NCBI GenBank assembly: GCA_019421365.1
Contig: JAHZFJ010000004.1
Span: forward strand, 1 to 64,000
Direction: 5' to 3'
Source: Lachnospiraceae bacterium
GTDB lineage: Bacteria > Bacillota > Clostridia > Lachnospirales > Lachnospiraceae
DNA length: 64,000 bases
Under the pieces are notes generated by a model. That model saw only the letters and a program-made list of their open reading frames with translations. It did not search any database and had not been told where the DNA came from. Positions within the stretch are counted from its first letter, which is position 1, and every line of letters starts with the position of its first letter. Position numbers and translations under genes: made by a program. Shown in pieces: positions 27,161 to 35,991 of this stretch.

Positions 27161-27311
27161 TTATCTAGTAAATTTGCACTATTATTGTTATTGGAAATTA
27201 TTGAATATATAGAAATTGCAGTTTTGAAAATACTGACAGATAAAATAGGTTGGAAAGGATTATAAACTATGGTATAATCAGTAAGATATCATTATCTAGT
27301 AAATTGGTACT
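27161..27311 (+). repeat. 20-nt direct repeat flanking the GGDEF-EAL promoter
   Basis: TTATCTAGTAAATTtGcACT at 27161-27180 recurs as TTATCTAGTAAATTgGtACT at 27292-27311 (18 of 20 identical, 131 bp apart). One copy lies upstream and one downstream of the promoter at 27250-27278, which suggests paired regulator binding or an old duplication. Confidence 0.55.
27250..27278 (+). promoter_or_regulatory. Promoter of the GGDEF-EAL gene
   Basis: TTGGAA, 17-nt spacer and TATAAT, 60 nt before the ATG. Confidence 0.6.
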
Positions 27312-27337
27312 GAATTATTCAGGGGAGGTAATATGTC

Positions 27338-28921
27338 ATGACTATGGAGTTTGGCATACTAGGTAGTGGAAACACTATTTATGAAATTGATAAAACATTG
27401 TGGAATATATTGATTGTAGTATTGGTTGCATTAATACTTGTTATTATAGCACTTATAATTGCGGTTAAAAAACGTACGGATGCGCAATATCATGCTAGTT
27501 TAGCAGAAGCTAGACTGAAAGAAAGCTATAGTAAACTCGAGAGTGCATATAAAGAAGTATCTTTAACGCAAAAGGAATTATCTACAAAGTATGAAGAGTT
27601 AAAACGTAGTGAAGAGAATAATAGAAAGATAGCATATACAGATTACCTAACAGAACTGCCGAATAGAACGGCTTTTTCAGAACAGTTAGACCATGTTATG
27701 AATACGCTTCGGAAAGAAGAAGTTGTTGCGGTAATGTATATCGATTTGGATAATTTTAAGAATATTAATGATATTCTTGGACATTCTTATGGAGATGAAT
27801 TGCTAATTGATGTCACGCATCGCTTGAAACAAGCAGTTGATGAGAATGATTATCTAGCACGTTTTGGCGGAGATGAATTTATCGTATTGTCACAGAATAT
27901 TGAAGACATTGGTTTCTATGAAGAAAAGATTCGAAAGATACAGAAAGTTTTTTCCTATCCTTTTGTATTGTCATTAAAAGAATTCTTTGTAACAATTAGT
28001 ATCGGAGTGGCATTTGCTCCAAGAGATGGGAAAACAACCCAGAGTTTAATTAAGAACGTTGATTTGGCAATGTATTCTGCTAAGGAAAATGGTAAGAATA
28101 CATACTGTTATTACAATGAGAGCATCAATAATCGATTAATGAATAAGATTGAGATGCAATCAGAGCTTAGACAAGCTATTGATCATAACGAATTTGAAGT
28201 GTTCTATCAAGCCCAGATTGATCTAGAATCTAATAAAATTGCAGGGTTCGAAGCCTTAGTAAGATGGAATCATCCAACAAAAGGAATTATAGGACCAGGA
28301 GAGTTTATCCCGATAGCAGAACAGACAGGCCTTATTGTTCCAATTGGAAAATGGGTGATGCAAGAAGCCTGCAAACAATTAAAGCGTTGGGAAGATAAAG
28401 GATTTTCAGATGTTACTATGGCAGTAAATCTATCTGGTAGACAATTCTTTGATTCTGACTTAGTAGCAATGGTGAAGGAAACTCTTGATTCTACAAGAAT
28501 AAATCCGGCTAATTTAGAATTAGAGATAACAGAAACAGTTGTGCTTGATAATATTGAATATTCTATGGATGTTATTGAACAGATTAAAGCTTTTGGTGTA
28601 CGTTTTTCGCTTGATGATTTTGGGACAGGTTACTCAGCTATGAATTACTTACGTATGTTGCCAGTAAGCAATCTAAAGATTGATAAGAGTTTCTTAGATC
28701 GTTTGGTTGAAAATCAAAGTGATCAAAAGATTGTTTCTAGTATTATTAACTTAGCAAGAAATCTTGACATGGATGTAATTGCTGAAGGAGTAGAATATGA
28801 GGAACAGGCGGACTTTTTAAGAAGTGTGGATTGTAAGATGGCACAAGGGTTCTTGTATAGTAAGCCTTTACCAAAAGCAGATGCGAACGAATTATTGGGA
28901 AGATATAATAATGAAGTGTAG
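27338..28921 (+). CDS. Membrane-anchored GGDEF-EAL cyclic-di-GMP protein
   Basis: A 527-aa protein with a single N-terminal membrane helix (about 19-42), a coiled coil (about 50-95), then a GGDEF domain with an intact RFGGDEF loop (177-181) and an EAL domain beginning FEALVRW (E305). The EAL part keeps DDFGTGYSAMNYL and KIDKSFLD, typical of active phosphodiesterases. It could therefore make or degrade cyclic di-GMP; which activity dominates cannot be decided. There is no recognisable ligand-binding domain outside the membrane. GGGGAGG lies 9 nt before ATG 27338; a nearby ATG at 27333 stops after two codons. The divergent neighbour may modulate it. Confidence 0.92.
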   Translation: MTMEFGILGSGNTIYEIDKTLWNILIVVLVALILVIIALIIAVKKRTDAQYHASLAEARLKESYSKLESAYKEVSLTQKELSTKYEELKRSEENNRKIAYTDYLTELPNRTAFSEQLDHVMNTLRKEEVVAVMYIDLDNFKNINDILGHSYGDELLIDVTHRLKQAVDENDYLARFGGDEFIVLSQNIEDIGFYEEKIRKIQKVFSYPFVLSLKEFFVTISIGVAFAPRDGKTTQSLIKNVDLAMYSAKENGKNTYCYYNESINNRLMNKIEMQSELRQAIDHNEFEVFYQAQIDLESNKIAGFEALVRWNHPTKGIIGPGEFIPIAEQTGLIVPIGKWVMQEACKQLKRWEDKGFSDVTMAVNLSGRQFFDSDLVAMVKETLDSTRINPANLELEITETVVLDNIEYSMDVIEQIKAFGVRFSLDDFGTGYSAMNYLRMLPVSNLKIDKSFLDRLVENQSDQKIVSSIINLARNLDMDVIAEGVEYEEQADFLRSVDCKMAQGFLYSKPLPKADANELLGRYNNEV

Positions 28922-28991
28922 CAAAACTATTAGTAAGTGGCAAGCATATTAATAGATTTGCTTAATTGACTATAATATAAGGAGTAATAAG

Positions 28992-29693
28992 ATGATACAG
29001 TATGTATTTTGGAGCCTTCAAATTATAAACTATATAGCTTTTATGATACTTGATATCTGTAATCGTTATGCAGGGATTAGTTCCATAATTAAATATGTAA
29101 GTATCATCTTGTGTTTCTTATATGTTATACTTGGTAAAAAGAAAGAAAGATCTGTCTATATTATTGCAGGTCTTTTTTTTACTGTAGTTTCGGATTACTT
29201 TTTGCTTCTTACAGATTACTTTGCAGCAGGTATGTTAAGTTTTAGTGTTGTACAGACCATTTATTGTTTCTACTGTAGTAAGAATATGAAGCAATATTTG
29301 ATAAAAGAAGGGATACAACTATGTATTATCGGTGGTATTTTTTTAGTTCTTTTTATCGGTTTTCCAATAGAATTTGATATTGTTTTGGTCCTGTCTATCT
29401 ATTATTTTGTTCATTTGGTAAGCAATGTATTATATTCATGGATTCGTAGTAAAGAAGGTAAGGAGAGGAGACTGTTTGCAATCGGTATGACATTATTCTT
29501 ATTGTGTGATATTCATGTTGCTATCTTTAACGCAGGAAGCTATCTAAGTTTTTCTTCTTCGCGGGCATCTCAGACGATATATGCAATCGCATCCGTAGCC
29601 ATGTGGTTCTATTATTTACCTTCTCAGGTACTAATTGCACAGGCAGGTAGATATATAGAGAGAAGTATAAAGAATTTTGATTGCAAAAATTGA
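28992..29693 (+). CDS. YhhN/TMEM86-like multi-pass membrane protein
   Basis: A 233-aa integral membrane protein with about eight helices. The segments VVSDYFLLL.. followed by GMLSFSVVQTIYC, the TLFLLCDIHVA stretch and WFYYLPSQVLIA resemble the YhhN family, whose animal members (TMEM86) are lysoplasmalogenases. The activity in anaerobic bacteria that contain plasmalogens is plausible but unproven. AAGGAG lies 8 nt before the ATG. It stands alone between the GGDEF-EAL gene and a DUF5688-like gene. The family call rests on motif resemblance. Confidence 0.6.
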   Translation: MIQYVFWSLQIINYIAFMILDICNRYAGISSIIKYVSIILCFLYVILGKKKERSVYIIAGLFFTVVSDYFLLLTDYFAAGMLSFSVVQTIYCFYCSKNMKQYLIKEGIQLCIIGGIFLVLFIGFPIEFDIVLVLSIYYFVHLVSNVLYSWIRSKEGKERRLFAIGMTLFLLCDIHVAIFNAGSYLSFSSSRASQTIYAIASVAMWFYYLPSQVLIAQAGRYIERSIKNFDCKN

Positions 29694-29747
29694 TGTTAAA
29701 TGGTAAAATATAACAGTAAGTATTATTTTATTATTTAAGGAGGTCAT

Positions 29748-30692
29748 ATGCAATATGAAGATTTTTTGGCTCATATGCAAGCATGCATAGAGCAAATGGT
29801 TACATTGGACTATCAAGTACAATTTCATTCTGTTATGAAAAATAATGATGTAGAGTTGAATGGAGTTATACTGATGAAAGAGGGCGAAAGGGTATCTCCT
29901 ACCATCTATCTTAACCCTTATTATGATCGTTATCTACAAGGAGAATCTATTCCTAAGATGTGTAAGGAAATTGTGGAGTTACGAGTAGTAACAATGAGAG
30001 AAAATACCTTAGATGAGGCCACAGAAGATATGAGTTTAGATAAGTGGAAAGACAAAGTTATCTATCGACTTGTAAATCGTAAGAGTAATCGGAAGCGATT
30101 AGTAGATGTGCCGTTCATGCAATTTGTTGATTTGGCAATAACCTTTCATTGTTTAGTACGTAATAATGATGATGGGATTGGCTCATTCATTATAACGAGA
30201 GAATTAATGGAGAGCTGGGACGTTACTGTAAAGGAGTTATATCAATTAGCAGGTGTGAATACACCGAGGTTATTCCCGTCAAGTATCAGAACGATGGAAG
30301 AAGTTTTACAAGATATGTTAGAACCGATGCAGGATTCGTATCCGGCATATTCAGAAGAAATTTTAGATGAGGATTCTGAACAAGAAATCCCGTTTCAATT
30401 CGAATCACCACATTCTATGTATATTTTATCTAATTCAAATGGCATTAACGGAGCAAGTGCTTTGTTATACCCAGAAGTAATCGAGAAATTCTCAAATTCA
30501 ATTAAATCCAATGTCTATATACTACCAAGTAGTATTCATGAAGTTATACTAGTACCTTTTCAAGAAGAAATCGATAAATCCCAATTAGTCCAGATGGTAA
30601 ATGAAGTGAATGAAACACAAGTTGCAAAGGAGGAAGTGTTGTCTTCTAGTGTATACTATTACGACAGATTACGTAAAGAGCTAACTGTGTGA
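29748..30692 (+). CDS. DUF5688-like protein of unknown function
   Basis: A 314-aa soluble, acidic protein. It resembles the DUF5688 proteins widespread in Lachnospiraceae: a short N-terminal helix, a TIYLNPYYDRYLQGE segment (about 48-65), the IYRLVNRKSN segment and a C-terminal part starting with MYILSNSNGINGASALLYPE. No catalytic motif is recognisable. Many relatives occur in several copies per genome, but only one copy is visible here. AAGGAGG lies 5 nt before the ATG. A bidirectional hairpin follows about 95 nt after the stop. Confidence 0.75.
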   Translation: MQYEDFLAHMQACIEQMVTLDYQVQFHSVMKNNDVELNGVILMKEGERVSPTIYLNPYYDRYLQGESIPKMCKEIVELRVVTMRENTLDEATEDMSLDKWKDKVIYRLVNRKSNRKRLVDVPFMQFVDLAITFHCLVRNNDDGIGSFIITRELMESWDVTVKELYQLAGVNTPRLFPSSIRTMEEVLQDMLEPMQDSYPAYSEEILDEDSEQEIPFQFESPHSMYILSNSNGINGASALLYPEVIEKFSNSIKSNVYILPSSIHEVILVPFQEEIDKSQLVQMVNEVNETQVAKEEVLSSSVYYYDRLRKELTV

Positions 30693-30788
30693 TAAAAACA
30701 GTATGCAAAGCATTATGCTAAAGAATTATGTAAATTGTAAAATCAAGGCATAGTACCAAGGCAATGTGCTTAGAAGAGTAGATAAAAT

Positions 30789-30824
30789 AAAAGGTACGAG
30801 TGGCGTAAAACCAATCGTACCTTT
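30789..30824. terminator. Bidirectional terminator between DUF5688 gene and tRNA
   Basis: AAAAGGTACGA and TCGTACCTTTT form a perfect stem around a 15-nt loop; T-runs on both strands let it end the plus-strand gene and the minus-strand tRNA transcript. Confidence 0.75.
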
Positions 30825-30846
30825 TAATCATTATGCTTCAATTATA

Positions 30847-30920
30847 TGCACCTAACAGGATTCGAACCTGCGACCCTAGGCGTCGGAGGCCTATGCTCTA
30901 TCCAACTGAGCTACAAGTGC
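30847..30920 (-). tRNA. tRNA-Arg(CCG)
   Basis: A full cloverleaf is readable on the minus strand: acceptor GCACTTG, D arm GCTC..GAGC, anticodon stem TAGGC/GCCTA with loop CTCCGAC (anticodon CCG, reading CGG), and T arm with TTCGAAT. The CCA end is not encoded. No integrated element is visible at its 3' end. Confidence 0.95.
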
Positions 30921-31083
30921 AAAAGATTCTCACTAAGACATTATACTTGATAATAATCAGAATGTAAAGTTGATAGCTAGAAAAAAACATTACAAAAACA
31001 TTAAAAGTATTAAGTAAATATTAAGAGAAGTAAGACGAATGTTAAAAGATTAATTATTATTATGTTGATTTTTATAGACAATT

Positions 31084-31112
31084 TTGCTAAAATATTAAAC
31101 AGAGACTATATA
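31084..31112 (+). promoter_or_regulatory. Candidate promoter of the secreted-protein gene
   Basis: TTGCTA, 17-nt spacer and TATATA (with an overlapping TATAAT 2 nt further), about 75 nt before the ATG. Confidence 0.4.
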
Positions 31113-31186
31113 TAATTATGAAAAATTTAGTAAAATGAACAGCTTGATAATTGTCGACTGCACTAAGCAGATAAAGGAGAATCTCT

Positions 31187-32038
31187 ATGAAATTAAAATA
31201 TAAGAAAATGATATTAATTATATCAATGAGCGCAATGGGAATCGGGATGGTAACATTATCTCTAAGCAAACCTAAAGATAAAAATAATGGAGCAGAACCA
31301 GCGGTTGCATCTTTAGCCGATGATGGGGAAGATGGTATAGAAGGCGAGTCAGTAGGAGTAGACGAGACTGCAAAAGTTGAATTAGTGGGACAACCAGGTG
31401 ATGGTGAGTTACGTATGGACGTATACCCAGCAATTAATGAATTGGTTAAAAAATATATGAGTGCAAAAGTTGCTTGTGATTATGAAACAATCCGTACATT
31501 AGTAAGTGATTCTTCTATAATCGATGAAGATGATTTACGTGCAAAATCGGAATATATTGAAGACTATAGAAATATTGTTTGTTATACGTTAAATGGGCCT
31601 ACAGAAGATTCTTTTGTAGTATACGTTTATGAAGACTTAAAAATCTTGAATGTGAATACTTTAGCACCAGGGATGACAAGACTATATATTAAACTTGACG
31701 AATCTGGAGATCCATATATTTATCTTGGCGCAATTGATGATGAAACACAAAAGTTCATTGAAGAGACTTCAAATAACCAAGCTGTAATTGATATCATTAA
31801 TACAGTTAACACAAAACTTGAAGAGGCCGTTACGAAAGATGAAGATTTGAAGAAATTTGTAGAAGAACGATCAAACGAAACAACTACAGAAGATGCATCA
31901 AGTAGTGATGAGAAGGCTGATGATAGTAAGGATTCTGAATCAAGTGATAAAGATTCAACAAAGAAAGAAACAGCAAAGAAGGATTCAGAGAGTAGTGACA
32001 AGAAAGATAGCACTAAAGAATCATCAGATAATAATTAA
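31187..32038 (+). CDS. Secreted or membrane-anchored protein with Ser/Asp/Lys-rich tail
   Basis: A 283-aa protein of unknown function. It has an N-terminal signal or anchor helix (about 7-26, no lipobox), then an acidic linker and a compact domain (about 65-195). That domain has YPAINELVKKYMSAKVACD and VVYVYEDLKILN, resembling small extracytoplasmic folds of the NTF2/SnoaL type, though this is not certain. From about residue 225 the protein is a low-complexity string of Ser, Asp, Glu, Lys and Thr with repeats of DSESSDK. Similar exported proteins sit beside rRNA-modification genes in Lachnospiraceae. AAAGGAG precedes the ATG. Its stop is 41 nt before the pseudouridine synthase gene, so the two may be co-transcribed. 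Confidence 0.65.
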   Translation: MKLKYKKMILIISMSAMGIGMVTLSLSKPKDKNNGAEPAVASLADDGEDGIEGESVGVDETAKVELVGQPGDGELRMDVYPAINELVKKYMSAKVACDYETIRTLVSDSSIIDEDDLRAKSEYIEDYRNIVCYTLNGPTEDSFVVYVYEDLKILNVNTLAPGMTRLYIKLDESGDPYIYLGAIDDETQKFIEETSNNQAVIDIINTVNTKLEEAVTKDEDLKKFVEERSNETTTEDASSSDEKADDSKDSESSDKDSTKKETAKKDSESSDKKDSTKESSDNN

Positions 32039-32079
32039 GAGTCAAGCTATGCTGAAATAATATGAAATAGGGTACAGTA

Positions 32080-32808
32080 ATGAAGAAAAAGCCAATTATA
32101 GAGAAAGATATTCAGGAGGGAGTCCGCGTCAATAAGTATCTAAGTGATTGCGGAATCTGCTCTAGAAGACAAGCCGATCGTTTAGTAGAGGAAGGTCGTA
32201 TTCAAGTTAACGGTGAAGTTGCCGTAATGGGTACGAAGGTTTTTGAGAACGATGTGGTCAAATATGATAACAAAGTAATCAGTAAAGAAAACGAATTGAT
32301 TCTTCTTGCGATGAACAAGCCAAGAGGCATAACTTGCACTGCGCAAAAAGAAGATCCCGATAATATAGTAGATTTCTTGAATTACCCTAAGAGAGTGTAT
32401 CCTATAGGACGACTTGATAAGGATTCAGAAGGTCTAATCTTATTAACCAATGATGGTAGTATTGTGAATAAGATCCTTAAAGCGAGTACTTTTCATGAGA
32501 AAGAATATATTGTAACAGTGAATAAACCGATTACACTAAAATTTCTTGAAGGAATGCGAGAAGGAGTACCAATCTTAGATACGGTAACAAGAAAATGTGA
32601 AGTAACACAAGTGAATAAGTTTACATTCAACATTATATTAACACAAGGATTAAATCGACAGATACGCCGTATGTGTGAATATTTCGGCTTTCGTGTCGTT
32701 ACATTACAAAGAGTTCGAATTATGAATATTAAGCTTGGAAAGTTGAAAGTTGGTACGTGGAGAAAAGTTACGGAACAAGAACTAAAAGACTTATATAAGC
32801 TTATATAG
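32080..32808 (+). CDS. rluF: 23S rRNA pseudouridine synthase, RluF/RsuA family
   Basis: A 242-aa RNA-modifying enzyme. The N-terminal S4 domain (about 15-65) binds RNA (RVNKYLSDCGICSRRQADRL). The catalytic core has PIGRLDKDSEGLILLTNDG with the essential Asp, and the C-terminal GLNRQIRRMCEYFGF is typical of RsuA-group enzymes. By length and by the CGICSRRQAD start it best fits RluF, which modifies U2604 of 23S rRNA; RluB/RsuA cannot be fully excluded. A strong terminator follows immediately after the stop. Confidence 0.85.
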   Translation: MKKKPIIEKDIQEGVRVNKYLSDCGICSRRQADRLVEEGRIQVNGEVAVMGTKVFENDVVKYDNKVISKENELILLAMNKPRGITCTAQKEDPDNIVDFLNYPKRVYPIGRLDKDSEGLILLTNDGSIVNKILKASTFHEKEYIVTVNKPITLKFLEGMREGVPILDTVTRKCEVTQVNKFTFNIILTQGLNRQIRRMCEYFGFRVVTLQRVRIMNIKLGKLKVGTWRKVTEQELKDLYKLI

Positions 32809-32813
32809 AATGT

Positions 32814-32856
32814 GCCAAGCTAAAAGAGAAAAAGAACATTTAGCTTGGCTTGTTTT
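32814..32856 (+). terminator. Terminator after rluF
   Basis: Perfect 11-bp stem (GCCAAGCTAAA and complement) with a 14-nt loop followed by TTGTTTT. Confidence 0.85.
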
Positions 32857-32867
32857 AGGTCGACCTA

Positions 32868-32942
32868 CGAACTCAAACTTTGCGCCTGAAGCTTTTGAGG
32901 CGAGTAGTTAATTGAAGTTTTTATGTGTGACGTTTGAGAACG
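32868..32942. repeat. MITE-like repeat, short copy B
   Basis: The first 45 nt (CTCAAACTTTGCGCCTGAAG.. to GTAGTTAATTG) match the arm of the 15444-15646 element at most positions. The right end carries the inverted GTTTGAG. The central part is lost, leaving a 75-bp derivative. Confidence 0.55.
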
Positions 32943-32972
32943 AATATGAATTAGGAAAGGTAAGGTAAAACG

Positions 32973-34931
32973 ATGAGTGACAAGTTACAAGAAATTAAGG
33001 AACGAGTTGAGTTACTGAATAGAGCAGGAAAAGCTTATTACCAAGAAGATCGTGAGATTATGACTAACTTTGAGTATGATAAGCTATATGATGAGTTAGT
33101 GGAATTAGAAAAAGAGACAGGCATCATATTATCAAACAGTCCAACGCAAAATGTTGGTTTTGAAGCCTTAAGTGTATTACCAAAAGAACGACATGAATCA
33201 CCAATGTTGTCATTAGATAAAACCAAAGAAGTTGAGACATTACGAGAGTGGTTAGGTTCAAGTGAAGGACTGCTTTCGTGGAAACTAGATGGTTTAACGA
33301 TTGTGTTGACTTACCAAGATGGAAAACTAGTGAAAGCAGTAACCCGTGGTAATGGCGAGATTGGTGAAGTTATTACTAATAATGCTAAGGTATTTAAGAA
33401 TGTTCCATTATCAATTAATTATAAAGGAACATTGGTACTTCGTGGAGAAGCGGTAATCAAATATTCTGATTTTGAGAAGATGAATGCTGAAATCGAAGAT
33501 GTAGATTCCAAATATAAAAACCCAAGAAATCTATGCAGCGGTAGTGTAAGACAACTTAATAATAAGATTACTGCCGAAAGAAATGTACATTTCTTTGCAT
33601 TTACTCTAGTGAACGCACCAGATGTTGACTTTAATAATTCAAGAGAAGAGCAAATGAAATGGCTAGGAGCACAAGGTTTTGATGTGGTTGAAACAAAGAA
33701 AGTAACAGCAGAAACAATAGCAGATACTGTGAAATGGTTTGCTAATACAATAGCAACAAACGATTTCCCATCAGATGGTCTTGTATTAGTATTAGATGAT
33801 ATTGCGTATGGTAAATCTTTAGGAACGACTGCAAAATTCCCTCGTGATTCCATTGCTTTCAAATGGCAAGATGAAGTGAAAGAAACAAAACTTAAGAGCA
33901 TTGAATGGAGTGCATCACGTACTGGATTGATTAATCCGGTAGCAATCTTTGAGCCAGTAGAGCTTGAAGGTACTACTGTAAGTCGTGCAAGCGTTCATAA
34001 CGTAAGTATCGTAGAATCTTTGGAACTTGGTATTGATGATACAATTAAGGTATATAAAGCAAATATGATTATTCCTCAAATCGCCGAGAATTTAACGAGA
34101 AGTGGTAGTGTAGAAGTTCCAGATGAATGCCCAGTCTGTCATGGTCAGACGCAGATAAAGCAAGAGAATGGAGTAAAGGCATTATACTGTATCAATCCAG
34201 AATGCTTGGCGAAGAAGATTAAATCCTTTACACATTTTGTTGGAAGAGATGCGATGAACATTGAAGGATTGTCAGAGGCAACCATCGAGAAGTTAATTGC
34301 ACAGGGAATGATTAAAGAATTAGCAGATTTATTCCATGTTGAAAAATATAAAGATGTGATAACAAAGATGGAAGGTTTCGGAGAAAAATCGTACGCCAAT
34401 CTAATTGCTTCTATTGATAAGGCTAGACATACTACATTAGCCAAATTTATCTATAGTTTAGGTATTCCAAATGTAGGATTGTCCAATGCGAAGCTTATAT
34501 GTAAGGCATATAAGAATGACTTAGAAGCAATTCGAAATGCAACAGCAGATAGTCTTCTTGAAATCCAAGGCATTGGTGGTGTTATTGCTGATACATTCAT
34601 TAATTTCTTTAGAAAAGAAGAAAATAGAAAAATCGTTGACGATTTATTAAAGGAAGTTTCTTTTGAAGAAGAAGTTGTTAATGAATCTGATTTGATTTTT
34701 GAAAATATGAATTTTGTTATTACAGGTTCGGTAGAACATTTTGTAAATCGTAATGAAGTGAAAGAATTGATTGAGTCAAAAGGTGGCAAAGTAACTGGCT
34801 CGGTTACTTCTAAGACTAATTATCTTATTAATAATGATAATATGTCAAACTCTTCAAAGAATAAAAAAGCAAAAGAACTGAATGTCCCAATCATTACAGA
34901 AGTAGAATTTATGACAATGGCGGGAATGTGA
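32973..34931 (+). CDS. ligA: NAD+-dependent DNA ligase LigA
   Basis: A 652-aa ligase that seals nicks in DNA replication and repair using NAD+. The N-terminal Ia domain (FEYDKLYDEL) binds NMN. The adenylation domain has the KLDG motif with K104 as the adenylated lysine, plus GEAV and SDGLVLVLDD. An OB fold and a four-Cys zinc finger (CPVC..CINPEC) follow, then a helix-hairpin-helix region and a C-terminal BRCT domain (about 570-650). All expected parts are present, although motif I is SWKLDGLTIVL instead of the commoner PKIDG form. This, together with relatively low sequence typicality, suggests a divergent or second LigA paralogue. A GGAAAGGTAAGG stretch precedes the ATG. The gene appears monocistronic. 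Confidence 0.92.
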   Translation: MSDKLQEIKERVELLNRAGKAYYQEDREIMTNFEYDKLYDELVELEKETGIILSNSPTQNVGFEALSVLPKERHESPMLSLDKTKEVETLREWLGSSEGLLSWKLDGLTIVLTYQDGKLVKAVTRGNGEIGEVITNNAKVFKNVPLSINYKGTLVLRGEAVIKYSDFEKMNAEIEDVDSKYKNPRNLCSGSVRQLNNKITAERNVHFFAFTLVNAPDVDFNNSREEQMKWLGAQGFDVVETKKVTAETIADTVKWFANTIATNDFPSDGLVLVLDDIAYGKSLGTTAKFPRDSIAFKWQDEVKETKLKSIEWSASRTGLINPVAIFEPVELEGTTVSRASVHNVSIVESLELGIDDTIKVYKANMIIPQIAENLTRSGSVEVPDECPVCHGQTQIKQENGVKALYCINPECLAKKIKSFTHFVGRDAMNIEGLSEATIEKLIAQGMIKELADLFHVEKYKDVITKMEGFGEKSYANLIASIDKARHTTLAKFIYSLGIPNVGLSNAKLICKAYKNDLEAIRNATADSLLEIQGIGGVIADTFINFFRKEENRKIVDDLLKEVSFEEEVVNESDLIFENMNFVITGSVEHFVNRNEVKELIESKGGKVTGSVTSKTNYLINNDNMSNSSKNKKAKELNVPIITEVEFMTMAGM

Positions 34932-34969
34932 TAATATATTCCATGTGTTGATTTTAGAAGGTAATCGTG

Positions 34970-35071
34970 TTAGAATTGTGGTTGTGACTGTGAGTGAAAT
35001 TAATGTAATTTCTCGAATTTAATGTTGAAAACCACAGTTATTAACTTGAATCTTTATACCTGCAATTGCAG
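34970..35071 (+). promoter_or_regulatory. Structured leader of metA
   Basis: TGTGGTT pairs with AACCACA around an inner hairpin GAAATT/AATTTC, and a 12-bp perfect palindrome CTGCAATTGCAG (35060-35071) lies 2 nt before the AAGGAGGG ribosome binding site of metA. I do not see the conserved core of SAM-I, SAM-II or other named methionine riboswitches. It may be an operator or leader structure. Confidence 0.35.
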
Positions 35072-35085
35072 AAGGAGGGTATAGT

Positions 35086-35991
35086 ATGCCTATCAAAGTA
35101 CAAAAAAACCTACCTGCTAAGCGAATCTTAGAGGATGAGAATATATTCATGATGGATGAGAATCGAGCAATATCTCAAGATATTAGACCATTACAGATTG
35201 CAATACTCAATCTTATGCCATTAAAAGAAGATACAGAAGTACAATTATTACGTAGTTTATCCAATACACCATTACAGGTTGATGTAACTTTCTTGACTAC
35301 TAAAACGTATGTAAGTAAGAACACAGCAGCAAGCCATCTAGATAAATTCTATCAAACATTCGATGATGTGAAAGAACGTCGTTTTGATGGACTAATTATT
35401 ACTGGTGCACCAGTTGAACAGTTAGATTTCGAAGAAGTAATCTATTGGAATGAACTTACCGATATTATGGACTGGTCTAAGACTCATGTAACCTCTACAC
35501 TTCACATCTGTTGGGGCGCTCAAGCAGGCTTATATTATCACTATGGAATTCAAAAATATATATTAAATGAAAAATTATTCGGTGTATTCAAACACCAAGT
35601 ATGTAATCGAAAAGTACCACTTGTACGTGGTTTTGATGATTATTTCTACGTTCCTCACTCAAGATATACAGGTGTGAGCAGAGAAGATATTGAGAAAAAT
35701 GGTAACCTTGAAGTTATTGCAGAATCAGAAGAAGCAGGCGTATTCAGTGTAGTATCAAAAGATGGTAAACATGTCTTCATTACGGGCCACCCAGAGTATG
35801 ACCGTGTTACTCTTGATGGCGAGTACAAGAGAGATATCCTAAAGGGCATTGAGATAGACAAGCCTAAGAACTACTATCCAGATGATGACCCAAGTAAGCG
35901 TCCAATCCTTTCTTGGAGAGGACATTCGAATACGTTGTATACGAATTGGTTGAATTATTATGTTTATCAGGTTACTCCTTATGAACTTTAG
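35086..35991 (+). CDS. metA: Homoserine O-acetyltransferase, MetA family
   Basis: A 301-aa enzyme that activates homoserine for methionine synthesis, cytosolic. The class-I amidotransferase-like fold carries the nucleophile C142 in HICWGAQAG, with H and E later (GHPEYD). In MetA enzymes residue 111 controls acyl-CoA choice; here it is Glu (GAPVEQLDFEEV), which known work links to acetyl-CoA instead of succinyl-CoA. The product is therefore O-acetylhomoserine, despite the common label succinyltransferase. AAGGAGGG lies upstream of the ATG. No other methionine gene is adjacent. Confidence 0.93.
   Translation: MPIKVQKNLPAKRILEDENIFMMDENRAISQDIRPLQIAILNLMPLKEDTEVQLLRSLSNTPLQVDVTFLTTKTYVSKNTAASHLDKFYQTFDDVKERRFDGLIITGAPVEQLDFEEVIYWNELTDIMDWSKTHVTSTLHICWGAQAGLYYHYGIQKYILNEKLFGVFKHQVCNRKVPLVRGFDDYFYVPHSRYTGVSREDIEKNGNLEVIAESEEAGVFSVVSKDGKHVFITGHPEYDRVTLDGEYKRDILKGIEIDKPKNYYPDDDPSKRPILSWRGHSNTLYTNWLNYYVYQVTPYEL

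Noticed and set aside
30847..30920. Integration site (attB) at the tRNA-Arg
   Set aside because: No integrase or duplicated tRNA 3' end is visible in the window.
34970..35085. SAM riboswitch before metA
   Set aside because: None of the conserved SAM-I/SAM-II sequence blocks was found; only simple stems are visible.
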